Shown here: one piece after another, positions 12,501 to 26,000 of the stretch | How the letters are laid out: each line of letters opens with the position of its first letter | Position numbering within the stretch: the first letter of the stretch is position 1 | Assembly (NCBI RefSeq): GCF_947623445.1 | Contig: NC_135242.1 | Location: 310,001-374,000 of the forward strand | DNA: 64,000 nt | Reading direction: 5' to 3' | From: Clavelina lepadiformis | Taxonomy: Eukaryota; Chordata; Ascidiacea; Aplousobranchia; Clavelinidae | Made by a program: the position numbers and the translations under genes | Notes under the pieces: model-generated | The model's input: only the letters and a program-made list of their open reading frames with translations | Database searches by the model: none | Told to the model about the DNA's origin: nothing

Positions 12501-15500
12501 CAGCGAGTTATTGTTGATTTGCAAAACGATCATTCCTGGATGGAAACCCTGGGCCTGCAGGAATTCATGAAAAACGTCATAATATATAATGACATCATAA
12601 AGGCAACTGACTGGCAGGTTATGACGTCTCACCTGGGCTTGAGATCCTCTTACTATGGATGTGATTACTACCGCCATCTGCTGTTCAATATATTTCATCT
12701 CCATTCCAAGATCTTCGTTGTCGTTCACGTTCAGCTATAAGTAAAAGAATGAAAGCGACACCCAACGACTTGTAAGTTTCGTGCAATCTTACCAGTAGGA
12801 GTGTCTTCGTCTTGAAACTCTCATGAAACCGGAAGTCTTGCTTGGTGGTTGATTTCTTCACAAGATCCCTAAACTTGCCGCCCTCCGACATCTCTTCGTC
12901 CGGGAAGAATTTGAAGAGGGAGGAGTCGTCCTTGAAATCCTGTTTGTCGAGTGCTGGAAGAAAAATTACAAAGAGCGTCGACAATGACGTCATCAGGGTC
13001 GATGTGTGTGGGGGGGGGGGGGCTTACCGTGGTGGAGGATCGCGTTCTCGCAAAGTGATTGGCCGAGGTTGGCGGCTTCCTCCCTGCTCTGACAGTCGCC
13101 CTGATCGAGCAACCAATCAACGAGCTTCTTCCCCTCGACCACCAACTTATAAGTTCGGAGGTTCCTGTCTTTATCCCTGCAACACCAACAAGGTCATCTT
13201 CCTCTCTTTATGACGCAAACAATCAGGATAGTTCCCTTTAATGTTATCCACTTGTGACGTCACTTGAAAGCTAAAATCTATCTTCCAATAAAAGAAGGTG
13301 TGCGAGACACGTGATCACTCACCTGACCAGGGGTTGGAAGGAGCTGTGGATGCGGCAATAAATTCTCAATCCTTTCGCCACCAAATCCTGGTTCTCACCG
13401 CGCGGCTTAAACGTTCCGTCGTCGTACCGGAACCGGAAGTGGACGGCCTCGTTTTTGAAGTGATGTTTGTCTTGCACTGTGATGTAAAAGTCATTGTTTA
13501 TGACGTGCCACCCAGTGCATGAGCTGGGACCCACCGTGATGGATGATGCCGCAGTCGAGGAGGGCTTGACCCAGCAGCACGCCCTCGTCCGTGCTCGTGG
13601 TTTCCTTGTTCTCAACCAACCAGTCGACGAACTCGCTAAAAGTATTTTTCACGTCATCAAAGGCGTGTATTACGTAGAAACGTGGAAATACGTCATTCCT
13701 CTTACTTTCCCAGGAATGATTTGGGGTAAGATCTCATCCTCGACTTTCTGTCTTTGATCAGTCCCTGGTGCGTGGCTTTGTAGTAAATGCGTCGTCCTCT
13801 GCTGTGCATGACGTCAATCGTGTCACGTTGGTCTATGTTTACTTTGCCTGCGAAATCCACAACCAGCCACAGGTGAATGATGGCTTAAACCATAAATGTA
13901 AGAAAGTTTATTATGAGCAAATAATACCCACTTCTCCTCCTTTCTCTTTCCATTATGAACTCATTGAGCCAAGCTTCTTTCTCTTCTTTATCTTTGGCGA
14001 GCAAAACAAACCATTTGTTCTTGGCCGCGTTCAAAACCTTCCAGCCGTTGGTGACGGTGTAACCACCGCAGTGAAAATCAGCTGAAAGCGATTTTGAACA
14101 AAAACTTATTCCAGGGAGGATTCAAAAATAACGCAGAGACAATTTCAAGAACAAAGTCCGTAAAGTCTTCAAATTTAAATCTTGAGATTGCTCTAAAGTC
14201 CAAACTCAAGCACAAAAGAATCTTAAATAGAATTCCACTCACATGTCCCGTCTTCCAGATTTTCTATCTCCATCAACTCTGTGGATATTCTCCCTTTAAA
14301 CAACCATTTCTTCTGCTCCACTGTCGACTTTTTTCTTTTAATTTTCTTCCTCTGAATCGTCCCAGTTTTGTTCTCGGATGAAATCCTGCAAATCATAAGA
14401 AGGTCATGGGAAGGATGACGTAATGAGGTCAAGTTCGGGTCATCTCACCTGGGCAGGGCGTTTATCTTCTTTGTATAGACCAGCAGGTGGTCAAATAAGA
14501 AGAACTGTCTCTCCTGAATGTTTCCAACCGAAATTTTCAAAAGTGCACCTTGCTTGATCAAGCGCGTGCAGGTGTCGGTCAGATTTGCGCCCTGGGCAAC
14601 ATGCGAGGAACATAAACTTTGTGCGTGAAGCAGTTGCGTGTCACTGGGTTTATGGCCAGTGCAGCAGAAATCTTAAAGAGTGATGCAATGATAATGCAGA
14701 ACATGCATAGCGGACATAGTGCTGTGGATTAGGCTATTTTTATGAGGCATCAGATTCAAAGAACCCATGGGACAATGGGACAATTGTGACACTGAAACTT
14801 GCAAGACTTTGTTCCAAACTTCAGTTTCAGTTTGTCGTTTTCGGAACTGAAACTGGCTATTTCAGACTTTCAGTGAACTTTGGTTCAAAGTAAACTTATG
14901 GTTTGATAAGAAACTCTGTGATAAACTTTTATTATTGAACTTTGCTTCAATTGAACGTGTCACGTGCCATGTGACCAGGAGCCAGATATTTGCAGTAAGA
15001 CAATGAATGCAACGTTACCTCCCAATTCGCGATCGTATTTTGTAAATCTTCTAATTTTTCTAACTGTTCAAGTTGTCTCTTCGTCTCGTTCACATTACTG
15101 CAGACTTCTTTCATCAAAGCGAGCGCTTCTTTCACTGGATTATGGTCTGGGTGATCTTCTGGCGTCTTCTTCAACAACTCCTGCAAATGTCCATAGACAT
15201 CATTTAAACAATTTAGTAAAGTTTACTATTTCGAGAAATAAAATCTTTAGAAAAAATGAAATCTATGTTTGAAGACATTTCCAAAACCAAATTGTGACGT
15301 CTCTCAATTAAAAACTGTCGCGTCTGTTCGGTGATAAATCACGAGATTATGACGTAGCCAAATGCGCTTAATGAATTTTAGCCAAAAATTTTCAAACTTG
15401 GTGAGACGAACTTTCAACAGAAGGGGGTACTTGCAGATCCGCTGGATGGGGGTGAGCAGAAAACCTTCCATAGAAACATCATTGACGTAATTTCCAAGTA

Positions 15501-16811
15501 GTAAACAACCCTGAAACATAAATATTTGATCTAATTACGAAGTAACCCAATAACATCATCATCAGCTGATGTCATAATAGTCCGGCAGGACATATTGGAA
15601 TGCATTGCCTTATAATACGACATTATTGTGCCTCATAGCATGTCAATTGTGATTTATCAAAACTTGGTTTATTTATGGTAACCAGAGGTTGAATTAACAT
15701 GGCTGGTGCAATCTCAGTAATGACGTGACAATGAGGGTTGTTTGTGGTGACATCTGCGTCATAATTGGCTTTTGTTCGCTTATTATTGCTTGGCAGAAAG
15801 TGATGACTGACCAAAATAAATCCCTGAAATTCCTGATTTTCGGTCAATTCGTTCAACTTCTTCTGCGCCCTCTCGTGGTTGGAGCAATATGGTGCATAAA
15901 CTTCGAATTTTTCTTTCTGTGGTGTGATAATCACAAATTAAAGTATCTTATACAATACTTGGCATGGGCCATTAGGACTCGTAAAAGTTTTCTGTTTTTT
16001 ACAAAGCATTAGTTGGTCAATGAAGGCGGAATACATTTGGAAGTGTCACTCATTATTACACAACAATGGTCTTACGTGTTTGAGGAAGGCGTCGCCGATC
16101 TTGTGCAGGTACGTCGGCTCGGGAGCGAGGGCACTTTCGACGCTTTTCAGCATTTCCTGATGAAACTGAACACAAACAACGCTAGTGATGTTATATGATG
16201 GACATAAACAACTTTGTTGATTGAGAAGAAACTCCGTTTTGCGCGGTCGCCAGTTGGAGCCAGAGCTCACCTTATAAAGGTCCTCGACGTTAGAGAGGAG
16301 GAGGAGAACCGACCCTTGAGAAATCAGTTTGTCGTTTTCATCGTCCTCCCTGCTCTGAAGCCTCTCCATGAACACCTGTAACACAAAAAGCGATTATTTG
16401 CTCACTATCGCCATCATGACGTATTCTACTGTACGCTTCAGTGCTCTTGTCAGTCCCTTCCTGTTTACAATCATTGTGGCGTCATAGAAGGTATAATTGA
16501 CAGCCAACTACCAGCTACAACGTCAGCAAAATGCTCTACTCGTGTATTTTTGAATCTTTATAATCTTACAATGTCGCTGTTTGCTATTGTGACGTAATAA
16601 ATTGTAAATTAATCGGTGAGGAAGTTAAAAATTACATGAAAGCTCTGAAACCTAATAAAATACTCTATGACATCACAAGTAACTCAACATGGTCACTGCC
16701 ACTCACATGAACGAGGAACTTTAAGGTTTCTACGTAATCCCTTTCCGTCTTGAGGATCTCATTGAGGACGAAGATCCGCATCCGCATCGTCTTCTCAAGC
16801 GATTCCGCCAT
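6510..16811 (-). CDS. PREX1: P-Rex: PIP3- and G-beta-gamma-dependent Rac guanine nucleotide exchanger
   Basis: In vertebrates P-Rex activates Rac at the plasma membrane downstream of PI3K and GPCRs; ascidian copies should be co-orthologous to PREX1/PREX2. Coding exons, 5' to 3': 16811-16707, 16375-16271, 16165-16076, 15916-15812, 15510-15412, 15180-15019, 14591-14449, 14385-14243, 14081-13932, 13847-13706, 13635-13535, 13476-13323, 13176-13028, 12953-12793, 12734-12633, 12554-12403, 12327-12192, 12108-11959, 11638-11510, 11445-11416, 11294-11169, 11107-10946, 10865-10749, 10677-10605, 10528-10327, 10201-10039, 9961-9847, 9778-9557, 9482-9365, 9291-9206, 9143-8935, 8901-8786, 8715-8567, 8482-8367, 8271-8170, 8106-8004, 7525-7382, 7307-7126, 7067-6889, 6814-6644, 6546-6510. 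All phases close; about 1,799 aa (human PREX1 1,659). Domains: DH about 14-212 ([28 protein letters not shown]), PH about 225-360, DEP1 about 395-470, DEP2 about 500-575, PDZ1 and PDZ2 about 603-745, then the P-Rex C-terminal region ([27 protein letters not shown], ending [12 protein letters not shown]). Exons 20 and 26 have competing donors; those chosen keep frame. The start matches the family N-terminus with a short leader. Confidence 0.95.
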
Positions 16812-19800
16812 TTTTAGCTTTCCTCAAAGCAAGGGCGGACTTAAAACAACTCCTGACTCGCTTTATCCAGTCGCTCAAATATGGGTCGAGCTGCTCAGAT
16901 TAAACCAGTTTGTTGATTGAACTCTGCGCTCATACCAGGCTCACCTGCTGCTGTATCTCGGCCACCTGGACTTCTCGTTAAACGCTGCTTATGACGGTTA
17001 GACTGTACAAGCTTAATTTAGCAACTAATCAGTCCTCTGCACTGCGCCTATTTCCTGAAATACAATAAAAGAAACAAAAAGAGCGGGTGAGAGAAGGAGC
17101 GGCATAGAAAGTGGGAGGAGAATAAGGAGAAAGACAATTTGCTCCAACGTCATTTCCGGAAGAACGGTACGACGTCACCGGCAATGTAGTGTTGGTAGCT
17201 CGAAGGAGATTACAACACAGAATGTTTCTTTATCATACAATCGTGGCATGGTGACGCAACAATCAAATGTGCAGACACGTAATAAACTGGTCAGTATTTG
17301 ATCATAATCGCCGCCACAGGAAGCTTTTGCTTCAACGGCAAAGGTCACGGCGTCCAGCGCTGCGTGATTACCTTAATATTGTTACGTCACAATGAGCATG
17401 AAGTTGTTCTGGTAAATCAACGGAATCGAAGAAAAACAAAGCCCGCCGAGTTTGTGGCCAACCTGATATAATGACGTAATAATAGAGTCGTACAACATGG
17501 AGATACCTTCGCGATGACCACGTTGACAGGGGCGCGCTAAACAACATTAATCAGTGGGAACTGAATCTAATGAACCAACAGGGTGGGATTTCGTTCAGGA
17601 AACCGAGTCAAGTGGCCTCAAATCATCTCGAGAATTCCACCTTCACCCAGATAAATAGGAAGCGATCTGCCGGGATTTTAACTCATAGACGCCGGTAACT
17701 TGATCAAATCATCGCTTCATTCAATTCCCAACAGAATTCGCTTTTTCTCATCTATTGCGTAATAATAAGCGCAGCATCCACAACTTGTTGCCGAAAAACA
17801 ATAATTTAAACGCTGTCACGTGAACTTCGTTCCGCTTGAGTGCTCTAAAGAAGCAACACTTCAAATGAAATTCTAACAACATCGACGCTTCCACAACTTC
17901 CTTGTACTGCAGGAAGTGCTTAACGCAAAATCTCTGTGATGTCACAGTATAAAGCATAAGCGAATGCTTAAAACAAGTTTAAAGCCCCTAACTACGTCAT
18001 AATTTCACCTTTAACCCGTCTTACCTGCGACCGATTCACGAACTTCGATCTAACCGTGACGTCATGTATCGCGCCATTTTCCTCGTCTTTTGTTCTGCGC
18101 ATTTTACTAGATATATCGTATAATTGCGTCACAATTATGTTCACTAAAAATAACCGGTTCTACATCGGCCGCATTCATTTGCTACATGTCTGGAGATTCA
18201 ATCGCTTTGCATTGCCATGGCAACCGAATAACTAGTGCCGACGTAACATATGTTTGGCGCATTTGAGGAGTCAAATATCAACCGACTTGATGAATTATTT
18301 AAAATTTACTGACATTTATTCGCATTTTCAATTAAGTTTGCAGCAAAAATGAAACTGGCAGCAGGTCCTGAATATTAAATAACAACAACGATATTATCAG
18401 TGAATATGACGAAACAACTATTAGGATTATGACGTAACATTTGGTAATTAGTTTCACTTTTGCAATTACTCATGTGTTTAAGCTTCTGGGGCCAGAGTCT
18501 CATCGCAAAATAAACAAACGGCAATTTCACTTTAAAACAATAATTTGCAATTTCTGAAGCCCTGCTCTACCAATAACGTCATAAATAGCTATTTTGTAAC
18601 AAGAATAACGTAATGACGTAACAAACCAGCACAGGTCTGGGTGGAAATGGCTGACTCGCTGGTCCAGTTCTACGACTGAACGTGTTCACGACATTTTGTC
18701 GCTTCCTCTCCAAAACATGCGACCCGATAAGACAAGTGCAATGACCTCACGACTTGTGACGTCACATAGCACTTTATAAAATTTTCCAGAAGAAAGAAGC
18801 ATCGATGACGTCTATAATTGCGTCACAAAGCCTACACTTATACGGTAAATCAGTGAATTCGAACTCAACTCAACATTTTGCATCAAAACTCGGTTCAAAG
18901 ATTTGTCTCTGCACAACAACCTGACAATCTGCTCAAAGCGACTCACTGTTGAGCCAAAGAGCGCACAAGCACCCGGTAGGTCTATGGCAAATGAGCGGCC
19001 TTCTGCCAAGCGTACAAACAACCCTGTCAGGCAGAGGAAGTCACAATAAACAGCACTTCCCTTAACGCACACGCCGTGTCAAAAGTGATTCTCATAGGTA
19101 CCAAGCGATTTTATTCCCACGTGAGCGTTCATTATTTTTTCATAATGGCTCATCAAAGGTCAGTTAGTTTGACGATTTTAAAGTCGTTATGGGCAAGATG
19201 TTAACAAGCAATATGCCAATGGCTAACAATGCGTTGATTGTTACGCAACTAACACCGTAAATTGTGAGAAACTTTCCAAAACAAAGTTTGATGGAAGGAA
19301 AACTTCTGAGGTCAAAATAATTATTTGATTACCGCTATTTCACCAAAGAAAATCGTGCGTTCAAAGCTATTTTTCACAGTTTCTTGTTAATCTAGTTTAA
19401 ATGTTACGACATAGTGACCTTAACCTAAATCTACCTCCTAATCGAAATCTAGCTTTAATTAAAACTTAAATAGCCAACTTTTTGCAAACTCATTCTCCTA
19501 ACCGGCTATCTTTAACAACAGGCTGCGTGACCTACACACGGTGAGATGGTCCCTCTCAATTACGTCACTACGGCGAGGTGACACCGTCTTTATCCTTGGA
19601 TATAGTGATTGGGTTTGTATTAACTGCCGGTCTTTTGTTTTGAACTTTGCTCTAAATGCGAGGAAAAATAAGTTGTTGCACTTTCTACGAGTCGCGGATT
19701 TCACGCATTCACGCAATCTCTGACGCAATTTACGTCGCATGCTTGGCTGACCACATAACGTGACGTCATATCAAAAAAAATCAAGTGCAAAGGATTCAAA

Positions 19801-20364
19801 CCACTGTAATATAACAACTAGGCAAAATAATTTCAAATTTTTGAAGGAATTCATTTGCAACTTACCTGAGCGAAATCTTCACAATCCAATGGCCAGGACG
19901 CTTTCCATTTAAAAAAGAATCAAAGTGGGTCGACAAATTCCATTATTAAGTGTGGGCGATTGAAAACATTTTGCCACTGAGGCAGTAACAGGGTTATCGG
20001 AAAGGATTTAATAAACTTGATTATATGAGCGCAAGAATTGGAACGATTTGTCGTCCACCGTAACTGAATCTTTAACTTGGAATGAATGACTCGGACGTCC
20101 GGAGATATAATTGACACAAGTATCACAAAACCTGTCTCCTACAAGGGAATGTCCCTACGCAATCTCGTTCCTTCTACTTTGCAACGAATCCCGACACTAA
20201 ACACCACTGGCGTAAGTCTACCTTGATCTGCCAGGACAAAATGATTTATTGTGACGTAATACTTTTCAACTGTAGATCGCATAAAAGCGGTTTAAAATAA
20301 AAAGCGATATTTTAAAATTTTCCTGCTCGTCGTCATCATTTGAGGGGCTCTTCTGACCGGTAGA
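16812..20364. other. Upstream region of P-Rex, no gene seen
   Basis: This is about 3.5 kb upstream of the minus-strand P-Rex start. Small open frames (for example 17748-17957, 18812-19072, 19498-19740) show no domain or splice logic and look random. TGACGTCA-type words recur throughout (for example around 18060, 18760 and 19760). The stretch probably holds the P-Rex promoter and possibly untranslated first exons, but I cannot place them. Confidence 0.5.
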
Positions 20365-20500
20365 CATCCACATCCACATCCACATCCACATCCACATCCA
20401 CATCCACATCCACATCCACATCCACATCCACATCCACATCCACATCCACATCCACATCCACATCCACAATCATCCACAATCATCCACAATCATCCACAAT
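20365..20500. repeat. Compound satellite: (CATCCA)n followed by (CATCCACAAT)4
   Basis: About 16 uninterrupted copies of the hexamer CATCCA occupy 20365 to about 20463. They pass directly into four perfect copies of the decamer CATCCACAAT at 20461-20500, which is the hexamer plus CAAT. Translation gives Trp-Met or Cys-Gly dipeptide runs, which are artefacts of the repeat and not genes. Confidence 0.95.
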
Positions 20501-23031
20501 CCTTGCATCTGCATCAAGTCTTAGTCATGGCCCAACACAGTGAAAGCGAGTTCTAGAACCAGTTTCTATTCGGTATTTACCTCGACGTGCGTTGAACATC
20601 TCGTTTGCACAGAAGCTCTTTTGGACGTGGCAACTTTGTACCGGTAGATGTCGCCAAAAACAATGGCGAAATAACCGTCACTTACGGGAAAGAACCTGAT
20701 TAGAGAGCAAAACCACCGGATGTCTTGCTTCACTTGGAGGTTACGTTTGTCGGCGTAATGACGTCATCACATCTAGCGCCGTCCTCATTAATCACGTGGT
20801 CTTGATTTCATATACAACATAAACTGTGCAAGTCGCAGTTTGAACTTAACAACAGACGTCACGCCTAATGATTCCACCTTGTCGCGTCATTATCACCGCC
20901 AACGTATCAATTTTAAACTCAACGTAGTCAAACGAATGACGTCATTTGATGATCATGCTTGACAGGGGAAACACCGAAATGAAAATTTTACAATGACGTC
21001 AAGATGATTACAATCTTCCGATTATTAACCTTGTATTAACTCTGCACGGTCATTCATTGGCCTCCTGTAGTGTCCCATTCTCGATATTCAGCTCGCGATT
21101 GTGAAAGATCAAGCGCTCGATGGATTTTAAGTGAATTACTCCGATGTTGGAATAAGCACAAATATAATTTACGTCACACAGCGCTATTCACTGATTAAAC
21201 TATTCAATGTAATTAATAGACAATTAATCATCGCCTTTAATTTGTCTTTCATTGTGACACTTTGAGCAGTAGTTGCGTCATCACATAAACATCTTATGAC
21301 GCGAGACGTCGGTTTGCTTACTTGCAGTTTGTGAGATTAAATGATGATGTAAATAAGCAATCTGTGCCGGAGAATGGAAATGATCTTGTATTCGCCTTCA
21401 CTGGAGGTTGTTCGCTTGAACGAGGCAGAGGAACAAACAAACTCTAAACTTTTCTCGCTATGTTGTTTCTGTGTTGATTTAAATAATTTCAGTCAAGAAA
21501 CGTCCAATCAAAATTCATTGAGTTTCATCCGGGCTTTTAGTGAAGCTGGACACCGTTGTTCTTCACAATCGAGTTTTATCAAATTGAAATTTCCGAGAAT
21601 AGAAATCGATTTGTTTCTTTAAGCGGATCGATTGAGGTTCCAAGATTGGTACCGGATAGATTGGCGGCACCGGATCAAGTCAACATGAGTCAACACAGGT
21701 CCATGTTGGCGACGAATATGCGAGTCGTTTGCAAATGAGACGTCCGGTAGCACATAATCGAGCTCACAAGAGGCAACTAGGCTGAAATAGTTGCGTTTTA
21801 GCTGCTTCACGTCATAAAACAGCGGCTAAATCATGACCTCATAAATAATTTATAGACATCATACAATTGAGTTTGAACTTGCACGTTGTTCGCATCTGTC
21901 GAGGTCAAGCGGTCGAGCAAGATTTATCATCGAGTTTTTTCAGAAAATTTGTTGTTTAATTTATTTTTTGGCAAAAAACGATTCCACGAGGAAAGAAACA
22001 TCGCAAAGTTGAGGACAACGAGTTAAATTCGTTTGAAGCTTGCCCAGGTTGGTTTTAATGGCGTTGAAAAATAGACTTCGTGTGGCGCTTGGTGCTTGAG
22101 GCGGTGCAGTGTTGCCTGATATGACATCAAAGAAGAGATGACCACAAACTTTTAACCTCGCTGCATTGATAGGCGGCGGTGGTTTTACCAAATTAAAAAT
22201 CTGATTTTTTGAAAATGATGAAAAGAGAAAAAATCTGACAATTTGATCACCTAGCTGTAAAAATTCGCCGCAAACGAAGATCATTAAAAAATAAAGATAC
22301 TAAAGAATTAGGTTTTCGAGAAATATTCCGGCTCATTCATAGAACCAACGCAGTAAAAAAATTTGATTATTACCAAAACGCTCCTTTAGTCCATACCCCG
22401 CGATTTATAAGTGCTGCAGTCTACCCCCAAAAGGTATGACGTATTGGATTATTCTCTCTTCATCTTTCGTGATGATGATTTCTTTGAAGATGATGGAGGA
22501 ATATCGACTGGAACGTGCTGACAAGAAACATGTTTCAAAAATATTTAAACTTGTTTCAATTAAACGTCGGTGTTTATCGATAATTTTGTTCCCTTCTCTT
22601 TTTAATTTCAATCACTCTGACAAGTTCAAAGCACGTATCAATCCCATTATGACGTGATAACTCGTCAAACAAAGCTTTTTTTGATTTTTATGTTCACGTT
22701 GAAAGATTTAAGTTTCGATAAAAGTTTGAATGGCGGATATAAATTGTTTGTTTGGACAAAGCGTACTGAAAGTCAGAAGTTGCTAAAAGTGGAATTGGCG
22801 AGGAAGCTTTTTCAAGTGGAACTGTATTGTATAAAAACGTTGTCTGTTCTTTAGTTTCTATATTTATATCAAGTCTTCTTCTTGCAGCAAAGTTTACACA
22901 GAACTGAAAGTATTAAGCTCTTTGGCATCAGGATGACGAAATGTGCCGGCTTATAAAATTTTCATGTTTTGAGAATGACCAAAATTTTCCTTAAATCAAA
23001 TCTATTTCAAAAAATCTGGAATATTTCTAAA
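20501..23031. other. Intergenic region before the CNG channel gene
   Basis: No gene is supported. TGACGTCA or close variants are frequent (for example 20758, 20936 and 20994). Open frames at 21374-21622, 21961-22284 and 22654-22854 are AT-rich, lack recognisable domains and have no consistent splice context. The downstream part must contain the promoter or the trans-splice acceptor of the channel gene. Confidence 0.5.
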
Positions 23032-26000
23032 ATGTCTGATTCGAATTTGGACGCAATCATATTCCCTGATGACGTAGATGGGACAAAGGAGGAAGTGACG
23101 TCACAGGAAAAAGCGCGCGATACCTGGATGAAGATGAAGAGCATCCTCAAGTTTAGGAGCATGCTCAAGGTCAAGTTTGTCAGGTTTAATCAACAAATAA
23201 GCTGCTTATTGTGACGTCGAAATAAATCGCGTTTCGCGCGCAGGTGACCAGAAAGATACTTCCTGTAGATGAGGACCAAGAGTCACGTGACAGCAATTTC
23301 TTCGATCATTCGTTTACGAGGAGGAGGTGGTCGTCCATAAACAACGCGCAAAGAGCGACGTCAGAATCGAAGGAGTTCGAGGATGACGAGATCCCGATCA
23401 AGGGAAGTGAGAAGGATCCAACTCACAAGTGCGACCTCTCGTGTCCTCATCTTGCTGCCGCAACATGATTTATATGATGTCTATATTTTTCAGGAGGAGC
23501 AGGTTGGTCATAAACCCGGAAGGGAGCTTCCTCAAAGTGTGGCTCGCGCTCATCACCGTCATCATCCTCTATTACGCCTGGATCCTCATCGCCAGGCAGG
23601 CGTTCGAGCAGCTCCGGACCTACGTGAGTCTCATCCTCTCATCTTTCGTTGCAGATGAGTGACTTTTTGAATCTTTTGCAGCTTCCCTGGCACTTCTTCG
23701 ACTACTCGTGCGATCTGCTCTTCCTCCTCGACATCTTTGTGCAGATGAGGACTGGATTCCTGGAGGATGGACTCCTCGTCGTCGACCACGGAGAGATGGC
23801 GAAGAGATATCTCAGATCAAAGCGATTCGTCGCGGACGTCATCAGCCTCATTCCGTTAGATTTGGCTTCGTCACAGAACCCATTGTTACGTTTCCCTCGC
23901 TTCATAAAAGTTTACAGAGCCAAGGAATTCTACAGGTTTCCAACCCGCTGCATTATAGATATCTTAATTATGACGTCATAAGGTGATATGTGATGACAGG
24001 AAAGTGCAGTGGTTGACCCCGTCTCCGACGTCACTGAGGGTGATCAACCTGGTCCACGCTCTGATGTTGATTCTCCACTGGTTCGCCTGTTTCTACTTTA
24101 TGGTCAGCCTAAGCGAAGGATTTAGCACACAGCCAGGTCGCGATCGCCTTTGTTACGTAATAAACAAGGGCTGTATCATGGTCCGTAATGTGTTTTTGAA
24201 TTTGTGTGAACAGATCGGCGCGGTTGGTCGTACCCACTTCTAGATGGGCAGCCTGAATGGGGAACTCTGTCGAGGAAGTATCTTCATTCGCTCTATTGGT
24301 CCTTCCTCACCCTCACAATGATCGGGGAGAAGCAGTCGCCGGACTCGAACGTGCAGTGAGTTTGTGACGTTTCATTTCATAACTTTTCAACAATCTCTAA
24401 GATTTCTGTTGTATGGTAGGTACCTGTACACGTTGGCAGCTTATTTCCTCGGCGTCTTCGTCTTCGCTACGGTGGTCGGTAGGTTCGATTTGTGGGTCTA
24501 GAGTTTGTTTTGTCCATTGTTACGAAACAATACGAGAATAATAAACACGCGATAACCAAATGTTTCTTTTCAAAACATATTGTCAGCAATCGGCTGACGC
24601 GTTGTGAGTATAAGTCGTGGTAGTTTTGTTGTACCGCGTCACCATCCATCAAAATTTGTTGTTTTTGTTGATTGACAAACATAGACATATTATTCAGGGC
24701 AAGTCGGCAACGTAATTGCAATCCAGAACGAGAATGTTCAAGCTTACCAAAAGATGGTGGTAAGTGCAAACCTTCTTAGGTCCTTAAATAAAGTGGAGCT
24801 TATATTTGAACAATTTAATTACTTTTTTGTCAGGATGACGCGAAATCTTTTATGGAAGCGAAACACATTCCAAAATCGCAACAGAAACGCGTCCTTCGCT
24901 GGTATGAATATTCCCGCGCGCGCGGAACTCTGAATGGTGCAAATGACATCACAAGTCTGCGGATGATGCCAGATTCACTAAAGACTGGACTGGCCGTCTA
25001 CATCAACTACAGCACCCTGGAAAAAGTGAAGGAAGCTTAAATTGTTTCGCCTCATTAATTAAACATTTTTTTGACCCTCGGCCTTTGTCATAATGTTCAT
25101 TGTTGTAACAGCGTTGTACGAGATAAAGCAACTGTTGTGTCGTCATTATGCACAGCTTAAGTCTGAGCCTCGCGGGGCAGTGATTAAAGTTTTATGAAAT
25201 CGTGATGAATCGCTCTTCACATTATTCAGTTACGTCATCTCTTCTCGCGCTAGGTGTCTATCTTCAAACTGGTCCAGCCCGAGTTTCTTCACCACCTCGT
25301 CTTAAAGATGAAGTCGTGCATATTCACTCCTGGTGACGTCATTTGCAGGTACGGTGACGTCGCGCAAGAGTTGTACATCGTCAATCACGGAATACTGAAG
25401 GTCATTAGGTAAGTGACGTCAGTCAAACGTTTTAAACATGACGTCAACAACGATGCTCTCCAGTGAAGCGGGGAAGGAGGTGACGCAGCTGAAGACAGGA
25501 GATTTTTTCGGTGAGATCGGGATTTTAAATCTCAGCGGCGGAGTGAACAAGCGGGTGGCGACCGTGCTTAGCTTCGGGTACTCCGAAGTCTTTACCCTGC
25601 ACGGGGACGACGTCCTGCAAGCGATGGAGTACTACCCAGGTACTTCCCCTTTGTTTACCCTGTTATTGCTATAGTGATTACGCGAGTACGCATGCGCAGA
25701 AGCAAAGAAACTTCTTCACATGTACGGGAAGCAAAGGTTCGAGCAATCGCGGAAACACTCCGGCCCGCACTTGACCAGTCAAACGTGAGTTCAGTGTCAT
25801 GGTGAAGGTCACTTCTTGTGACGTCATTGTATAAACACTTTTTTGAGCTTGTTGAAACGATTTTCATGAGATCTTCCACCGAGTTGAGGAGAATCGAGAC
25901 TAGGCCGAGAAGACCAACTCGATCTAAATCCGCAACCGAGATGCCGGTCGCCTCAACTGCGCCATCCCTGGTCACCTCTCCCACAAGATATGTCGGTATG

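Noticed and set aside
20266-20489. Open frames reading Met-Trp or Cys-Gly repeats
   Set aside because: Simple translation of the (CATCCA)n satellite; a hexamer keeps frames open without coding.
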